A DNA stretch of 64,000 bases from Chryseobacterium sp. (GCA_018260475.1 JAGLBA010000002.1:120960-184959); one strand, 5' to 3'; counted from the stretch's first letter, positions 52,139 to 59,997 are shown. The notes: generated by a model not told the origin, from the letters alone. Numbers and translations: made by a program.

Positions 52139-52699
52139 ATGAAAAAAACTTTATTTTGCTCCCTCATTATCATCTCCATAGTTGCTGTAAGTTGTACTGC
52201 CCGTGCGGGTAATGAAGAAGGAAACCCTAATGGAAATGTAAAAAAGGTACTGTATTTCGCACCGGAGGTTTACCCTGATTTAGACGAAATAAAAGAGCCT
52301 ACCAACACGGCTTTTTTCTCCGCCGTGTCCGATCGTGTGAGCCACATGAATAACAGTAAAATGATCCGCGTGGAAAATGCGATGGTTTTTGACAGCATAG
52401 ATACTGCTACTCTACAAGATTATTGCAAAAATAATGATGCTGATTTCGCTGTAGTACCGAAGGTTAAGTATTTCAAAATCGGTCTTGGAAAGTATGTGTT
52501 TTCTAACCAAGTGGTAGTAAGCATGAAACTGTATGACGCAAATGGAAATTTCATCTCTGAAAGCAACTACGACACCTACAGAAGAAATGTGAGGCTGCTG
52601 GGATCTGCCGAAAACTCTATTAAAATAGGGGTGAGAGGTGCCATAAAGGACATCATCAAAGAAATTCGAAAATCCGGCACCGCCGTGGAAGGTTTATAA
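52139..52699 (+). CDS. Lipoprotein of unknown function
   Basis: 186 residues with a lipoprotein signal (MKKTLFCSLIIISIVAVSC, lipid Cys at 19) and a mature domain with KKVLYFAPEVYPDLDEIKEP, then DADFAVVPKVKYFKIGLGKY and SMKLYDANGNFISESNYDTY. The D-A-D-F-A-V-V-P pattern resembles proteins that lie near outer-membrane assembly lipoproteins with a CsgG-like fold, but I cannot name a family. It is separated by 22 bp from the membrane protein gene downstream and may be in an operon with it. Confidence 0.75.
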   Translation: MKKTLFCSLIIISIVAVSCTARAGNEEGNPNGNVKKVLYFAPEVYPDLDEIKEPTNTAFFSAVSDRVSHMNNSKMIRVENAMVFDSIDTATLQDYCKNNDADFAVVPKVKYFKIGLGKYVFSNQVVVSMKLYDANGNFISESNYDTYRRNVRLLGSAENSIKIGVRGAIKDIIKEIRKSGTAVEGL

Positions 52700-52721
52700 A
52701 CTAACCCCTTATCCAGATACT

Positions 52722-54089
52722 TTGAAAGATCATTTCAAATCCCAACCCTTCGTACATTTAATCGCTGTTTTCCTTTTTTGTGCAGGATTTACTATATTTC
52801 TTTCTAACCTACTGGATCATATTATAGATGATAGTTATATCACCTTTCAATATGTCAAGAATTTTTCCGAGCATTTCCGACCTTGGTATAATCTGGATCC
52901 CGAGTATCAAGGGAATGGGCAAACGAGCCTTTTGTGGCTGTGGACCCTCACTTTTTTCAAATGGTTGGGCTTCCGTCCGGAGTATTCTTTTTACACCATC
53001 AATTTATTTTTTGGTTTTTACTTGATTTACCAACTGGTTATCAATCAAGATTTTAAATTAACTAAAATAGTTCGGTCGGTTTTTAGTTTAGGTCTTTGTA
53101 CTTTTTTCACTTATTGGCTATCCCTAAATGCCAGCCACGGTTTGGAAAGTGTATTGGCAGCAGTTGTGCTTTATTTATTTCTTAAAAATTGGGATAAAAC
53201 ACAGAATTACTGGGTCATTCTACTTCCACTAGTTCGCCCGGAATTTTTTATTTTTGCTATATTTTGGATTTTCGATTCTAAAAAGAAATTTAAAGTCATT
53301 TCAAAAAAATCGGCAATTACAGGACTTGGTGTATTAGCATTTGCACTATTTTATCTTGTCTCTTTTGATTTTTATATCCCCCTTTCTTTGCTACACAAAA
53401 GTGCGTCGGTTTTTAGTTTTGCAGCCGTGAAAGTATATATTGGCTACTTAGTCCTATTTTCGCCATTACTTTTTCAGTTATTTTCACAAAAAAAGTTCTT
53501 CTTATTATTTCCTTTGATTTTTCTGGTTTATTATTATACTTTTAATATTCAAAGCTATTCATCAGGAATTTATGTGCGGTATCTTTTCCCGCTGATGGCT
53601 TATTATATAGTCTTTAAAATAGAAGAAAAAGCAATTTTTAAAATTTTTATGGTTATGGCACTGATCCGTATGGCAGATATTAGCGGAAATTTACATCAAA
53701 GTAAGAAGGGTGTAGAAAGAGATAGTGCGGGATTGCAAACGAGTTATTATTTATTCAGCCAATCCTTAAAACCAACTGACAATGTGATAGTCATTGATGC
53801 TGGTTACACGGCCTATCATAGCAAGGCTAAGGTCTACGACGGGCTTGGACTCAACGATGCCACATTACTTATGGCAAGAAAAAATCACGATTGCAACGCA
53901 TACCGTAACTATATAGAAAAAAAGGAAATAAACATATTTGCTATGCCTTCCATCAATTCCACAGAGTGTGTTCCTATTAATCCAGGGCAAAGGATAATAT
54001 TCGATTGTATGCAATTGAAAAGTAAAAAACCCTCGCGAATATATCCGATGGACAAAGGTTATTATCTCTTCGAATATCATTTGAAATAA
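52722..54089 (+). CDS. GT-C-like integral membrane protein (UUG start)
   Basis: Multi-pass membrane protein, 455 residues, about ten helices, starting at a TTG codon (52722) 22 bp after the lipoprotein gene. The early HIIDDSYITFQYVKNF motif (residues 33-48, with the DD pair at 36-37) followed by YNLDPEYQGNGQTSLLWLW is the pattern of GT-C-type glycosyltransferases that use lipid-linked sugars, where the Asp pair lies in the first external loop. The soluble tail ends near TECVPINPGQRIIFDCMQLK. It is probably a sugar transferase or lipid-glycan ligase of the inner membrane; donor and acceptor are unknown. The stop overlaps the next start by one base (TAATG). Confidence 0.75.
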   Translation: MKDHFKSQPFVHLIAVFLFCAGFTIFLSNLLDHIIDDSYITFQYVKNFSEHFRPWYNLDPEYQGNGQTSLLWLWTLTFFKWLGFRPEYSFYTINLFFGFYLIYQLVINQDFKLTKIVRSVFSLGLCTFFTYWLSLNASHGLESVLAAVVLYLFLKNWDKTQNYWVILLPLVRPEFFIFAIFWIFDSKKKFKVISKKSAITGLGVLAFALFYLVSFDFYIPLSLLHKSASVFSFAAVKVYIGYLVLFSPLLFQLFSQKKFFLLFPLIFLVYYYTFNIQSYSSGIYVRYLFPLMAYYIVFKIEEKAIFKIFMVMALIRMADISGNLHQSKKGVERDSAGLQTSYYLFSQSLKPTDNVIVIDAGYTAYHSKAKVYDGLGLNDATLLMARKNHDCNAYRNYIEKKEINIFAMPSINSTECVPINPGQRIIFDCMQLKSKKPSRIYPMDKGYYLFEYHLK

Positions 54090-54808
54090 TGCGAATCGTT
54101 TCACTAGTGCCCTCCATCACCGCTACACTTTTTGACTTCGGTTTAAAAGACGACGAAATCATTGGCCGAACTAAATTTTGTATTCATCCTAAAGATTTGG
54201 TCAAAAAAGTTCCAATTATCGGAGGCACGAAGAACATTAATATTGAAAAAATTCGACTATTAAATCCCGACCTGATCATCGCTTCAAAAGAGGAAAATGT
54301 GAAGGAACAAGTGGAAGAACTGATGAAAACGCACAAGGTCTGGGTGACGGATATTACAAATCTAAAAGACCATAATAATTTCTTGGAAGAACTTGGCGGG
54401 TTGTTGGATAAAACGCAAATAGCGCAGGAATATATCGCCAAAACCAATAAGATTTTCACCAAAAATAAGCCGTCAATAGAAAAAGAAGTTATCTATCTTA
54501 TTTGGAAAAACCCTTACATGACGGTAGGTTCGGACACTTTTATCCACGATATTTTAGTGAAAATCGGTTTCAAAAATAAATTTGACCAACACACGCGATA
54601 CCCGCAAATCACGGAGGATGATTTGCATAATTGCGAATATATTTTGCTCTCATCCGAGCCTTATCCTTTTTCGGAAAAGCATTTGGAGGACCTACAACAA
54701 AAATTTCCTGCTGCAAAAGTAATCATGGTTGATGGCGAAGCCTTTTCTTGGTACGGCACGCATATCACGAAATTTGAAGGCTATTTTAAAAGCCTTAGAG
54801 AATGGTAG
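54089..54808 (+). CDS. Helical-backbone metal receptor protein (BtuF/FepB-like, no signal peptide)
   Basis: Substrate-binding protein fold of the BtuF/periplasmic-binding type III class with 239 residues. The start MRIVSLVPSITATLFDFGLK is the classic motif of cobalamin or siderophore-binding proteins, followed by IIGRTKFCIHPKDLVKKVPI, IGGTKNINIEKIRLLNPDLI, and LIWKNPYMTVGSDTFIHDIL. No signal peptide or lipobox precedes this, so it should be cytoplasmic, unlike classic binding proteins. It overlaps the upstream membrane protein gene by one base, implying coupled translation. The ligand is uncertain: corrinoid or an iron complex. Confidence 0.85.
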   Translation: MRIVSLVPSITATLFDFGLKDDEIIGRTKFCIHPKDLVKKVPIIGGTKNINIEKIRLLNPDLIIASKEENVKEQVEELMKTHKVWVTDITNLKDHNNFLEELGGLLDKTQIAQEYIAKTNKIFTKNKPSIEKEVIYLIWKNPYMTVGSDTFIHDILVKIGFKNKFDQHTRYPQITEDDLHNCEYILLSSEPYPFSEKHLEDLQQKFPAAKVIMVDGEAFSWYGTHITKFEGYFKSLREW

Positions 54809-55244
54809 CGACCTCCGTGGAAAGCCATTCCAGAAGTTCGCGGTCTTCGGCGGTGAATGGATCGGCGACATGACTGTCAATATCAATTTGCCCAATGTTT
54901 TTTCCATCCTTAAAGATAGGTACCACGATTTCAGCTTTTGTTTCGATGGAGCAACTAAGATAGTTGTCTTGCGCAGCAACATCTGGAACCACAAATGTTT
55001 CTCCCGAAACCGCTACCTGCCCGCAAATGCCTTTGCCATAAGGAATCACCGTGTGATCGGTTTCCGCGCCAACATAAGGCCCTAGTACGAGTTCATCCTT
55101 ATCTCCATTTTTGAAATAAAACCCTGTCCAATTGAAGTAAGGAATTTCCTGGTCCAAAAGCATACATACTTTTTTCAGTTTTTCATTGCGGTCGTCTTTT
55201 GGGCTTTGTAAAATTACCGTAAGTCGTCTTTTTAGATTAGTCAT
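54795..55244 (-). CDS. GAF domain protein, free methionine-(R)-sulfoxide reductase-like
   Basis: Single GAF domain enzyme likely reducing free L-methionine-(R)-sulfoxide. From the ATG at 55242-55244 it has 149 residues; an in-frame ATG 33 bases upstream is possible but gives an unusual N-terminus. Two of the family cysteines are in place: Cys74 in GKGICGQVA and Cys98 in NYLSCSIETKAEIVVPI, which corresponds to the catalytic Cys of fRMsr; the third family Cys, ten residues before the GICG motif, is replaced (TDHTVIPYG). The start overlaps the stop of the preceding gene by eight bases, so translation is coupled. Its 3' end overlaps the convergent binding-protein gene by 14 bases. Confidence 0.85.
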   Translation of the reverse strand: MTNLKRRLTVILQSPKDDRNEKLKKVCMLLDQEIPYFNWTGFYFKNGDKDELVLGPYVGAETDHTVIPYGKGICGQVAVSGETFVVPDVAAQDNYLSCSIETKAEIVVPIFKDGKNIGQIDIDSHVADPFTAEDRELLEWLSTEVATIL

Positions 55245-56673
55245 AGGTTTCAATTTCAATGGGTTCTTTGTATCCAAACATACCGCGTTCCTTTATCAAA
55301 TCCGCTACGCCATAAGGCAGTTGTTTTTCCCAACCGCTCTCTTGGTTGGCGATTTTTCGCAAAATTTCGCGCGAATAGATTTCGGAAAAATTCGCATTGT
55401 AATCCTTTATATCGATGATGCGATGGTTGAGTTTGAAATATTTATAAAGTTCTTTCAAGCTGTCTGCTACCTTCAAGTTTTCGGAAGTCAGAACCTCCCC
55501 AGTTGCCGGATCTTTGTAAGGGTAAAGGTAGACGCGGAGGTCTTTGCGGAAGAACTTTCCGAAAGCCTCCAAAATTCCGCCTGAAAGATGCTGGTAATAT
55601 TCTTCATCAAAAACCAAAAGAAGATTGTTCACACCCATACCAATTCCAATATTTTTGATGTTGTAATTAGAGAAATAATCCACCAGTCTGTAATATTCCG
55701 AGAAGTTGGAAATCATAACAGTATAGCCCAATTTCCCTAGTACATCCACCCTATCCAGGAAGTCGCGTTCATCTATATCACCGCCCGATTTGAGGTTGGC
55801 AATCGTGATTTCGAAAAGTACTTTGGTATCCTCCGGTGTAGCGCTGGTATCATTTAAAAACATCTTCAATCCGTTCTCAAACATATCCACATTCACGAGG
55901 GTTACCGGACGGAAGCTACCACGCACGGCAAAAATATTTTTCTTGTAAATAATATCAGCCGGAAGCAGGTTTTCGCCATTAGAACTAAAGATAACGGCCT
56001 CGGTCATCCCTAACTTCACCAATTGCAAACTCATTAGCCGGTTATCCACATATTTAAAAGCCGGCCCGCGGAAATCAATCATATTGATCTCAATCTTATC
56101 TACGGAAATATCGTCATATAGGCTTTTGATGAGGGTTCGGGGATTATCGGAGAAGTAAAATGCGCCATAGATGAGGTTTACGCCCAGACTTCCCAAAGTT
56201 TCCTGTTGAAGAGTGGCATCATTCTCTTTGAAACGAATGTGTAGCGTGACTTCGCTGTACTCCTCGCCGGGTTTGTCCTGAAACATAATTCCCACCCAGC
56301 CATGGCCTTTATTGGTTTTTTCGTAATTAATGGTGGTTACGGTATTAGCGTAGGAAAAAAATTTTCTGTTCGGAGTTTCGTCGTTATCTAATCGTTCCTC
56401 TATGAGTTGCACCTCGTGGCGGAGCATTTTGTGAAGGCGGTTCCGCGTAACATAGCGGTTTTTCTCCTCATTGCCGTAGATGGCATCACTATAGTCTTTA
56501 TCGTAAGCAGACATGGCTTTGGCAATGGTACCGGAAGCCCCGCCAGCACGAAAGAAATGCCGCACAGTCTCCTGCCCTGCACCAATCTCGGCGAAGGTAC
56601 CGTAGATATGAGGATTAAGATTTACCGTTAATGCTTTTTGCTTTGGCGTTAAAAACTGCTTGATCTCAGGCAT
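55237..56673 (-). CDS. Conserved Bacteroidota protein of unknown function
   Basis: Cytoplasmic protein of 478 residues from the ATG at 56671-56673 (MPEIKQFLTPKQKALTVNLN). I recognise the family by its YGTFAEIGAGQETVRHFFRA and GGASGTIAKAMSAYDKDYSD blocks, also by GWVGIMFQDKPGEEYSEVTL and YCVNNRLMSLQLVKLG-like segments. In databases it is often labelled nicotinate-nucleotide adenylyltransferase, yet no HxGH or SxTxR motif of that enzyme is visible here, so I leave function open. The gene directly precedes and overlaps the fRMsr-like gene. Confidence 0.8.
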   Translation of the reverse strand: MPEIKQFLTPKQKALTVNLNPHIYGTFAEIGAGQETVRHFFRAGGASGTIAKAMSAYDKDYSDAIYGNEEKNRYVTRNRLHKMLRHEVQLIEERLDNDETPNRKFFSYANTVTTINYEKTNKGHGWVGIMFQDKPGEEYSEVTLHIRFKENDATLQQETLGSLGVNLIYGAFYFSDNPRTLIKSLYDDISVDKIEINMIDFRGPAFKYVDNRLMSLQLVKLGMTEAVIFSSNGENLLPADIIYKKNIFAVRGSFRPVTLVNVDMFENGLKMFLNDTSATPEDTKVLFEITIANLKSGGDIDERDFLDRVDVLGKLGYTVMISNFSEYYRLVDYFSNYNIKNIGIGMGVNNLLLVFDEEYYQHLSGGILEAFGKFFRKDLRVYLYPYKDPATGEVLTSENLKVADSLKELYKYFKLNHRIIDIKDYNANFSEIYSREILRKIANQESGWEKQLPYGVADLIKERGMFGYKEPIEIETYD

Positions 56674-56825
56674 ACATTGGATTTTGGACAAAAATACCAA
56701 ATTTTACGCAGACTTCCGTACGCAGTACTATATTTTAAAGAAATTTTAACCTTGATGAAAGTTGGGATTTTTAATGATAAATTCTGAATTCAAAATTATA
56801 AATTAATAATTCAAAAATTATTCGC

Positions 56826-56946
56826 CGGACTGGTTAGCCCTGATGGGAACGGCATCCTTTTCTGTGGGTGGAGCGGCGCCGACCGAAGGGAGGCGGCGAT
56901 ACATCCGCAGAAAAGATACAGTGGACAGCAGGTTCCCGGCTCCTAA
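56826..56946. repeat. Palindromic intergenic element C
   Basis: Left arm AGCCCTGATGGGAACGGCAT followed by CCTTTTCTG; right arm CAGAAAAGATACAGTGGACA followed by GCAGG and CCGGCTCCTA. CTTTTCTG and CAGAAAAG pair exactly, and the outer arms pair imperfectly. A different GC-rich core lies between. The right end runs into the mvaD stop codon (56943-56945). Confidence 0.65.
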
Positions 56947-58091
56947 AAAATCATCTTATCCTTTACCACGCCGCCGTTCTGAGTGTGCTGAAGAAGTTCT
57001 TTTTCAATGAAATCTTCGATTGGTTGTGGGTGGATGGTAATGGGTGGATGGCTTCCCGCCTCCAGCTTCCCGCCTGCACTTGGAAAGAGCAAATGCACAT
57101 TCGCGCCGGCATCCAGCGTGAAAAATAGCGGCAGACCGGTCACGGCGCGGAATTTCCAAATTTTGTTGATGACTTCCATGGTACCGGATTTCATGAGGAT
57201 AAACGCGGGATCGCTCATCATCATCATCGCGTGGAGTGTAAGCGCCTCGTGCTCCACAAGTTTGATAAATGCGTCTAAATCCCCTATTTTCAGGATGCTT
57301 TTCAACGGTGCAAAATTCTCGCGAGCCTCCTGGAAACGACGTTCCGCATACGGATTCGTATTCATTAGGCCATGCCCAACTGTGGAACTTACAGATTTTT
57401 CGCCTTCGTGGATGAGCAAAACCCAATCATTGAAATTTCGGAAAATTTCGTGCACTTCCTCATCGGGATATTTCACCGCAAAAAGGTCTGAACTGCCCTC
57501 TACTTCCACGGTTTCGCCCCAAACGACCAAGCCGCTGTAAAGGCTGCGGCACGCACTGCCACTGCCAAGACGCGCAAGGAAACTGGCTTTTTGGGTGATA
57601 GTTGGTGGTTGGTTATTGGTTGTTGGACATTCGCTATCCGCTTCTTGTCTCTCGATTCTTAGCTCTTGGTTTTTGGATCTAAATTTTTCGTCCAACGCCA
57701 TCAAACATTTTGCAATCGCCCCAAAACCGGAGGCCGAACTGGCAATCCCGGAACTGTGTGGAAAGGTGTTTTCTGTTTTAATGGTATAATTTCCCTGCAA
57801 AATCCAAGGTAAATACGGCTCTATCGTGCGGAAATATTTCTCGATTTTCTCGGCAAATTTTGGCTCTTTTTTACCGGCTAAAAAGGTCTGAACAGAAAAT
57901 GGCTCGTTAGCAGTAAAATCAATGGAAGTATTTGTTTTACAATGATTTAAAGTATAACTGATACTTGGATTAGCTGGAATTTGATTGGCGTATTTTCCCC
58001 AATATTTTATCAGCGCAATATTGCTAGGACAAGACGCCGAAACGGATTGGTTTTGAACAGTGTACGATTCGTTTCCTATAAATTCTTCCAT
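56943..58091 (-). CDS. mvaD: Diphosphomevalonate decarboxylase
   Basis: GHMP-kinase-fold enzyme of the mevalonate pathway that makes isopentenyl diphosphate. It has 382 residues. Family motifs: SCPSNIALIKYWGKY (20-34), NPSISYTL, the Ser-rich PHSSGIASSASGFGA (111-125) that binds phosphate, GSGSACRSLYSGLVVWG near 176, and the catalytic Asp in ALTLHAMMMMSDPAFILM or near FTLDAGANVHLLFP. Two atypical stretches are present: residues 139-167 (after FRSK up to QKASFL) and about 351-366 (GGKLEAGSHPPITIH). Both translate word-like DNA that elsewhere in the window lies between genes; they seem to be in-frame insertions. A TATGTTTG promoter lies about 55 bp upstream. Confidence 0.92.
   Translation of the reverse strand: MEEFIGNESYTVQNQSVSASCPSNIALIKYWGKYANQIPANPSISYTLNHCKTNTSIDFTANEPFSVQTFLAGKKEPKFAEKIEKYFRTIEPYLPWILQGNYTIKTENTFPHSSGIASSASGFGAIAKCLMALDEKFRSKNQELRIERQEADSECPTTNNQPPTITQKASFLARLGSGSACRSLYSGLVVWGETVEVEGSSDLFAVKYPDEEVHEIFRNFNDWVLLIHEGEKSVSSTVGHGLMNTNPYAERRFQEARENFAPLKSILKIGDLDAFIKLVEHEALTLHAMMMMSDPAFILMKSGTMEVINKIWKFRAVTGLPLFFTLDAGANVHLLFPSAGGKLEAGSHPPITIHPQPIEDFIEKELLQHTQNGGVVKDKMIF
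57591..57677. repeat. Word-like insertion inside mvaD
   Basis: On the plus strand this reads TAGTTGGTGGTTGGTTATTG, then GTTGTTGGACATTCGC, then TGTCTCTCGATTCTTAGCTC and TTGGTTTTTGGA, i.e. variations of short words such as GGTTGG and TTAGCTCTTGG. Length 87 bases, a multiple of three; the frame of mvaD is kept across it. Confidence 0.55.
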
Positions 58092-58145
58092 ATTTTTATT
58101 ATCTCAATTATCTCTCTATGTCTTTCTAGTTTAATATCTTGTGAT

Positions 58146-58153
58146 CAAACATA
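58146..58153 (-). promoter_or_regulatory. Promoter -7 element of mvaD (TATGTTTG)
   Basis: Exact TAnnTTTG match on the minus strand, 54 bases before the mvaD start. Confidence 0.5.
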
Positions 58154-58281
58154 AAATTTGCAAAGATTTATCATTACGATTCATTTTTAAGACTTTTTCA
58201 GGTCCCAACGGCGTGTCGCTTAGCAAAGAATGCGATGGAATATTAATAAGTTAAAACCAATCAGTCGCATTGGCTACAAAA

Positions 58282-59277
58282 TTATTTGGATAAGTAATTT
58301 TTCAAATGAAAATCTACGCTTTCTTCTATCGGAATAAAATCGTAATCAAGTCGGTTAACAATTTTTTGATTTGAAATTTTAGAGTCTGTGGTAATGGCTT
58401 CGATATTGGTTTTGGTGGCCATTCGCAGCGGAGGAATTAGCCAGCCGAATAATCTATTGAGTACAATTCCTGCTTTCAAAGCATATAGAGGTGCTAATTT
58501 GACATCTTTAATTTGCGCTTTTCGGCGAATCAAATTGGCCATTTCGTAATATTTCACATTCTCGGAAGTGAGGATAAACCGCTCGCCGAAAATATTTTTT
58601 TCCATTAAATCTACCGAAATTTTTGCCACATCCCTAACATCCACATAAGCCGTAGAGCCACTGAAACTGTACGAATTATCTAAATATTTTTTGAAAATCG
58701 TACCGCTACTTGCACCCCAATTTCCACTGCCGATGATGAGGCCCGGATTCACAATGGCAACATTCATCCCCTCCGCGGATGCGCGCCAGACTTCCATTTC
58801 GGAAAAATGTTTGGAAGATGCATATTCAGAATGTTCTGTTTTAGGGTTGTAATCACAGGTTTCATCAGTCACGCCTTGCTCATTAAGGCCATCTAAAACG
58901 GCTATGGAACTAACAAAAAGAAACTTTTTGACCGAATTTTCGCAGGCATAAAGCAACTGCTTTGTACCTTCGATGTTTGTTTGGAAAATCTTTCGGCAAT
59001 CCTTAGGATTAAAACTCACAAAAGCCGCACAGTGATAGACTTCATCAATATCTTCTAAGGCTTTCTTCAAAGAAAAAATATCCTCAAAATCCACATCTAC
59101 CCAATGGATTTGATCAAAAAAAACATCAGGATTATTGGTGTAAAACCGCAAAGAATCACGCACTTCTTGCAAATTGCTGGTCGCCCTTTTTGCAGCACGA
59201 ACGGATTTGCCGCGTTTTAGAAGTTCCAAAACGATTACCCTACCCAAAATGCCAGTCGCACCGGTGACTAATACCAT
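58282..59277 (-). CDS. NAD-dependent epimerase/dehydratase family protein (extended SDR)
   Basis: Extended SDR of 331 residues acting on a nucleotide sugar, steroid-like or aldehyde substrate. The Rossmann start MVLVTGATGILGRVIVLELL has the TGxxGxxG loop, and Asp follows in VDFEDIFSLKKAL. Active-site motifs: the Ser in FVSSIAVLDG, and YASSKHFSEMEVWRA with the YxxxK pair; NPGLIIGSGNWGASSGTIF and SGSTAYVDVRDVAKISVDLM are typical of this branch. Nearest comparable annotations are dihydroflavonol-4-reductase-like. It borders the accessory region at the window's right end. Confidence 0.88.
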   Translation of the reverse strand: MVLVTGATGILGRVIVLELLKRGKSVRAAKRATSNLQEVRDSLRFYTNNPDVFFDQIHWVDVDFEDIFSLKKALEDIDEVYHCAAFVSFNPKDCRKIFQTNIEGTKQLLYACENSVKKFLFVSSIAVLDGLNEQGVTDETCDYNPKTEHSEYASSKHFSEMEVWRASAEGMNVAIVNPGLIIGSGNWGASSGTIFKKYLDNSYSFSGSTAYVDVRDVAKISVDLMEKNIFGERFILTSENVKYYEMANLIRRKAQIKDVKLAPLYALKAGIVLNRLFGWLIPPLRMATKTNIEAITTDSKISNQKIVNRLDYDFIPIEESVDFHLKNYLSK

Positions 59278-59346
59278 AAGGCAAATATAAGAAAATGCGT
59301 TGCACTTACCGAAAAATCTTATTCAATATCAGTTTCATTTGATTAG

Positions 59347-59703
59347 TCACTCCTTAAAAAGCAAGTTTTTCACTTTGAATATTATATTTGGATCCGCGAC
59401 TGTCTCCTTCAGCCTGCGGTTTTCCTCACGCAGCTGGGAGACCTCCTCGGAGGTCACCTGGCGGACGGTGTCGCCCGAGAGTTGCTTCTTGCCGGCCTCT
59501 ATGAACTTCTTGTTCCATTTGTAGAAGGTGGATTCCTGGATGGCGTGCTTGCGGCAGAGTTCCGCAATGGAGGTCTCGGCCCTTAGTGCCTCCATCACGA
59601 TAAGGATTTTCTGCTTTGCCGTGAAAACCCTTCTTGTTTTTCTGCGGATCTCTTTTAGGTAGTGTTCCGGTGTGGGTCTCTGTGTTGTCTTCGTAATATC
59701 CAA
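59347..59703 (-). pseudogene. IS3-family transposase OrfA, C-terminally replaced
   Basis: 118-codon frame. The first ~100 residues are a typical IS3-family OrfA: a helix-turn-helix FTAKQKILIVMEALRAETSI, then AELCRKHAIQESTFYKWNKK, and a leucine-zipper-like part QVTSEEVSQLREENRRLKET. After ETVAD the normal continuation is lost: PNIIFKVKNLLFKE is AT-rich flanking sequence read in frame, and OrfB with its DDE domain is absent. The gene body is notably more GC-rich than its flanks. It is therefore a remnant; no function is expected unless it acts as a repressor-like fragment. Confidence 0.8.
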
Positions 59704-59760
59704 ATTTGAGTGTTTAATTATTACGAAAACACTATCTTAGTTCCTGTCTTAATCAGTACA
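59347..59760 (-). mobile_element. Truncated IS3-family insertion sequence
   Basis: The left end of the element is seen just upstream of OrfA: read on the minus strand the sequence at 59760 begins TGTACTGATTAAGACAGG, the usual TG-start terminal repeat style. OrfA follows, then the element stops abruptly around 59385-59395 with no OrfB and no matching right terminal repeat before the epimerase gene. The deletion removed at least 900 bases if the element had typical length. Confidence 0.7.
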
Positions 59761-59829
59761 CTCTTTGCTGACGATTTACAATGAAGGCTACAAAAATTAT
59801 TAAAAACAAAATTTCCATGAGTATAATTA

Positions 59830-59970
59830 TTAATAGATACCAGATAATATTGCACAAAAAGCTGACATACTTGCCCAACCAGAAGCCCATCCAGCAACAG
59901 AACCTCTTACTTCATTAGCTATTTTCCGAATTTGATTTTGTAGTGTAGATCTTTGTATTATGCTTGTCAT
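59830..59970 (-). CDS. 46-residue Gly/Trp-rich small peptide, possible bacteriocin-like or membrane peptide
   Basis: Short gene with an unusually good promoter. The product starts MTSIIQRSTLQNQIRKIANE and continues VRGSVAGWASGWASMSAFCA then ILSGIY. The first 22 residues are polar and charged, the rest is hydrophobic, rich in Gly, Ala, Ser and Trp with the repeated GWAS motif (residues 27-34, AGWASGWAS), a GxxxG-type spacing typical of membrane-active peptides such as class II bacteriocins. No GG leader-cleavage site in the usual place is seen, unless RGS. The gene lies 70 bp from the IS3 left end, which may have cut off further genes. I know no homologue. Confidence 0.55.
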   Translation of the reverse strand: MTSIIQRSTLQNQIRKIANEVRGSVAGWASGWASMSAFCAILSGIY

Positions 59971-59997
59971 TTTATTAATTTAGCTTGTCTTAAACAT

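Noticed and set aside
55237-56673. Nicotinate-nucleotide adenylyltransferase as product name
   Set aside because: Neither the HxGH nor the SxTxR motif of that enzyme is visible, so I keep the gene as a conserved protein of unknown function.
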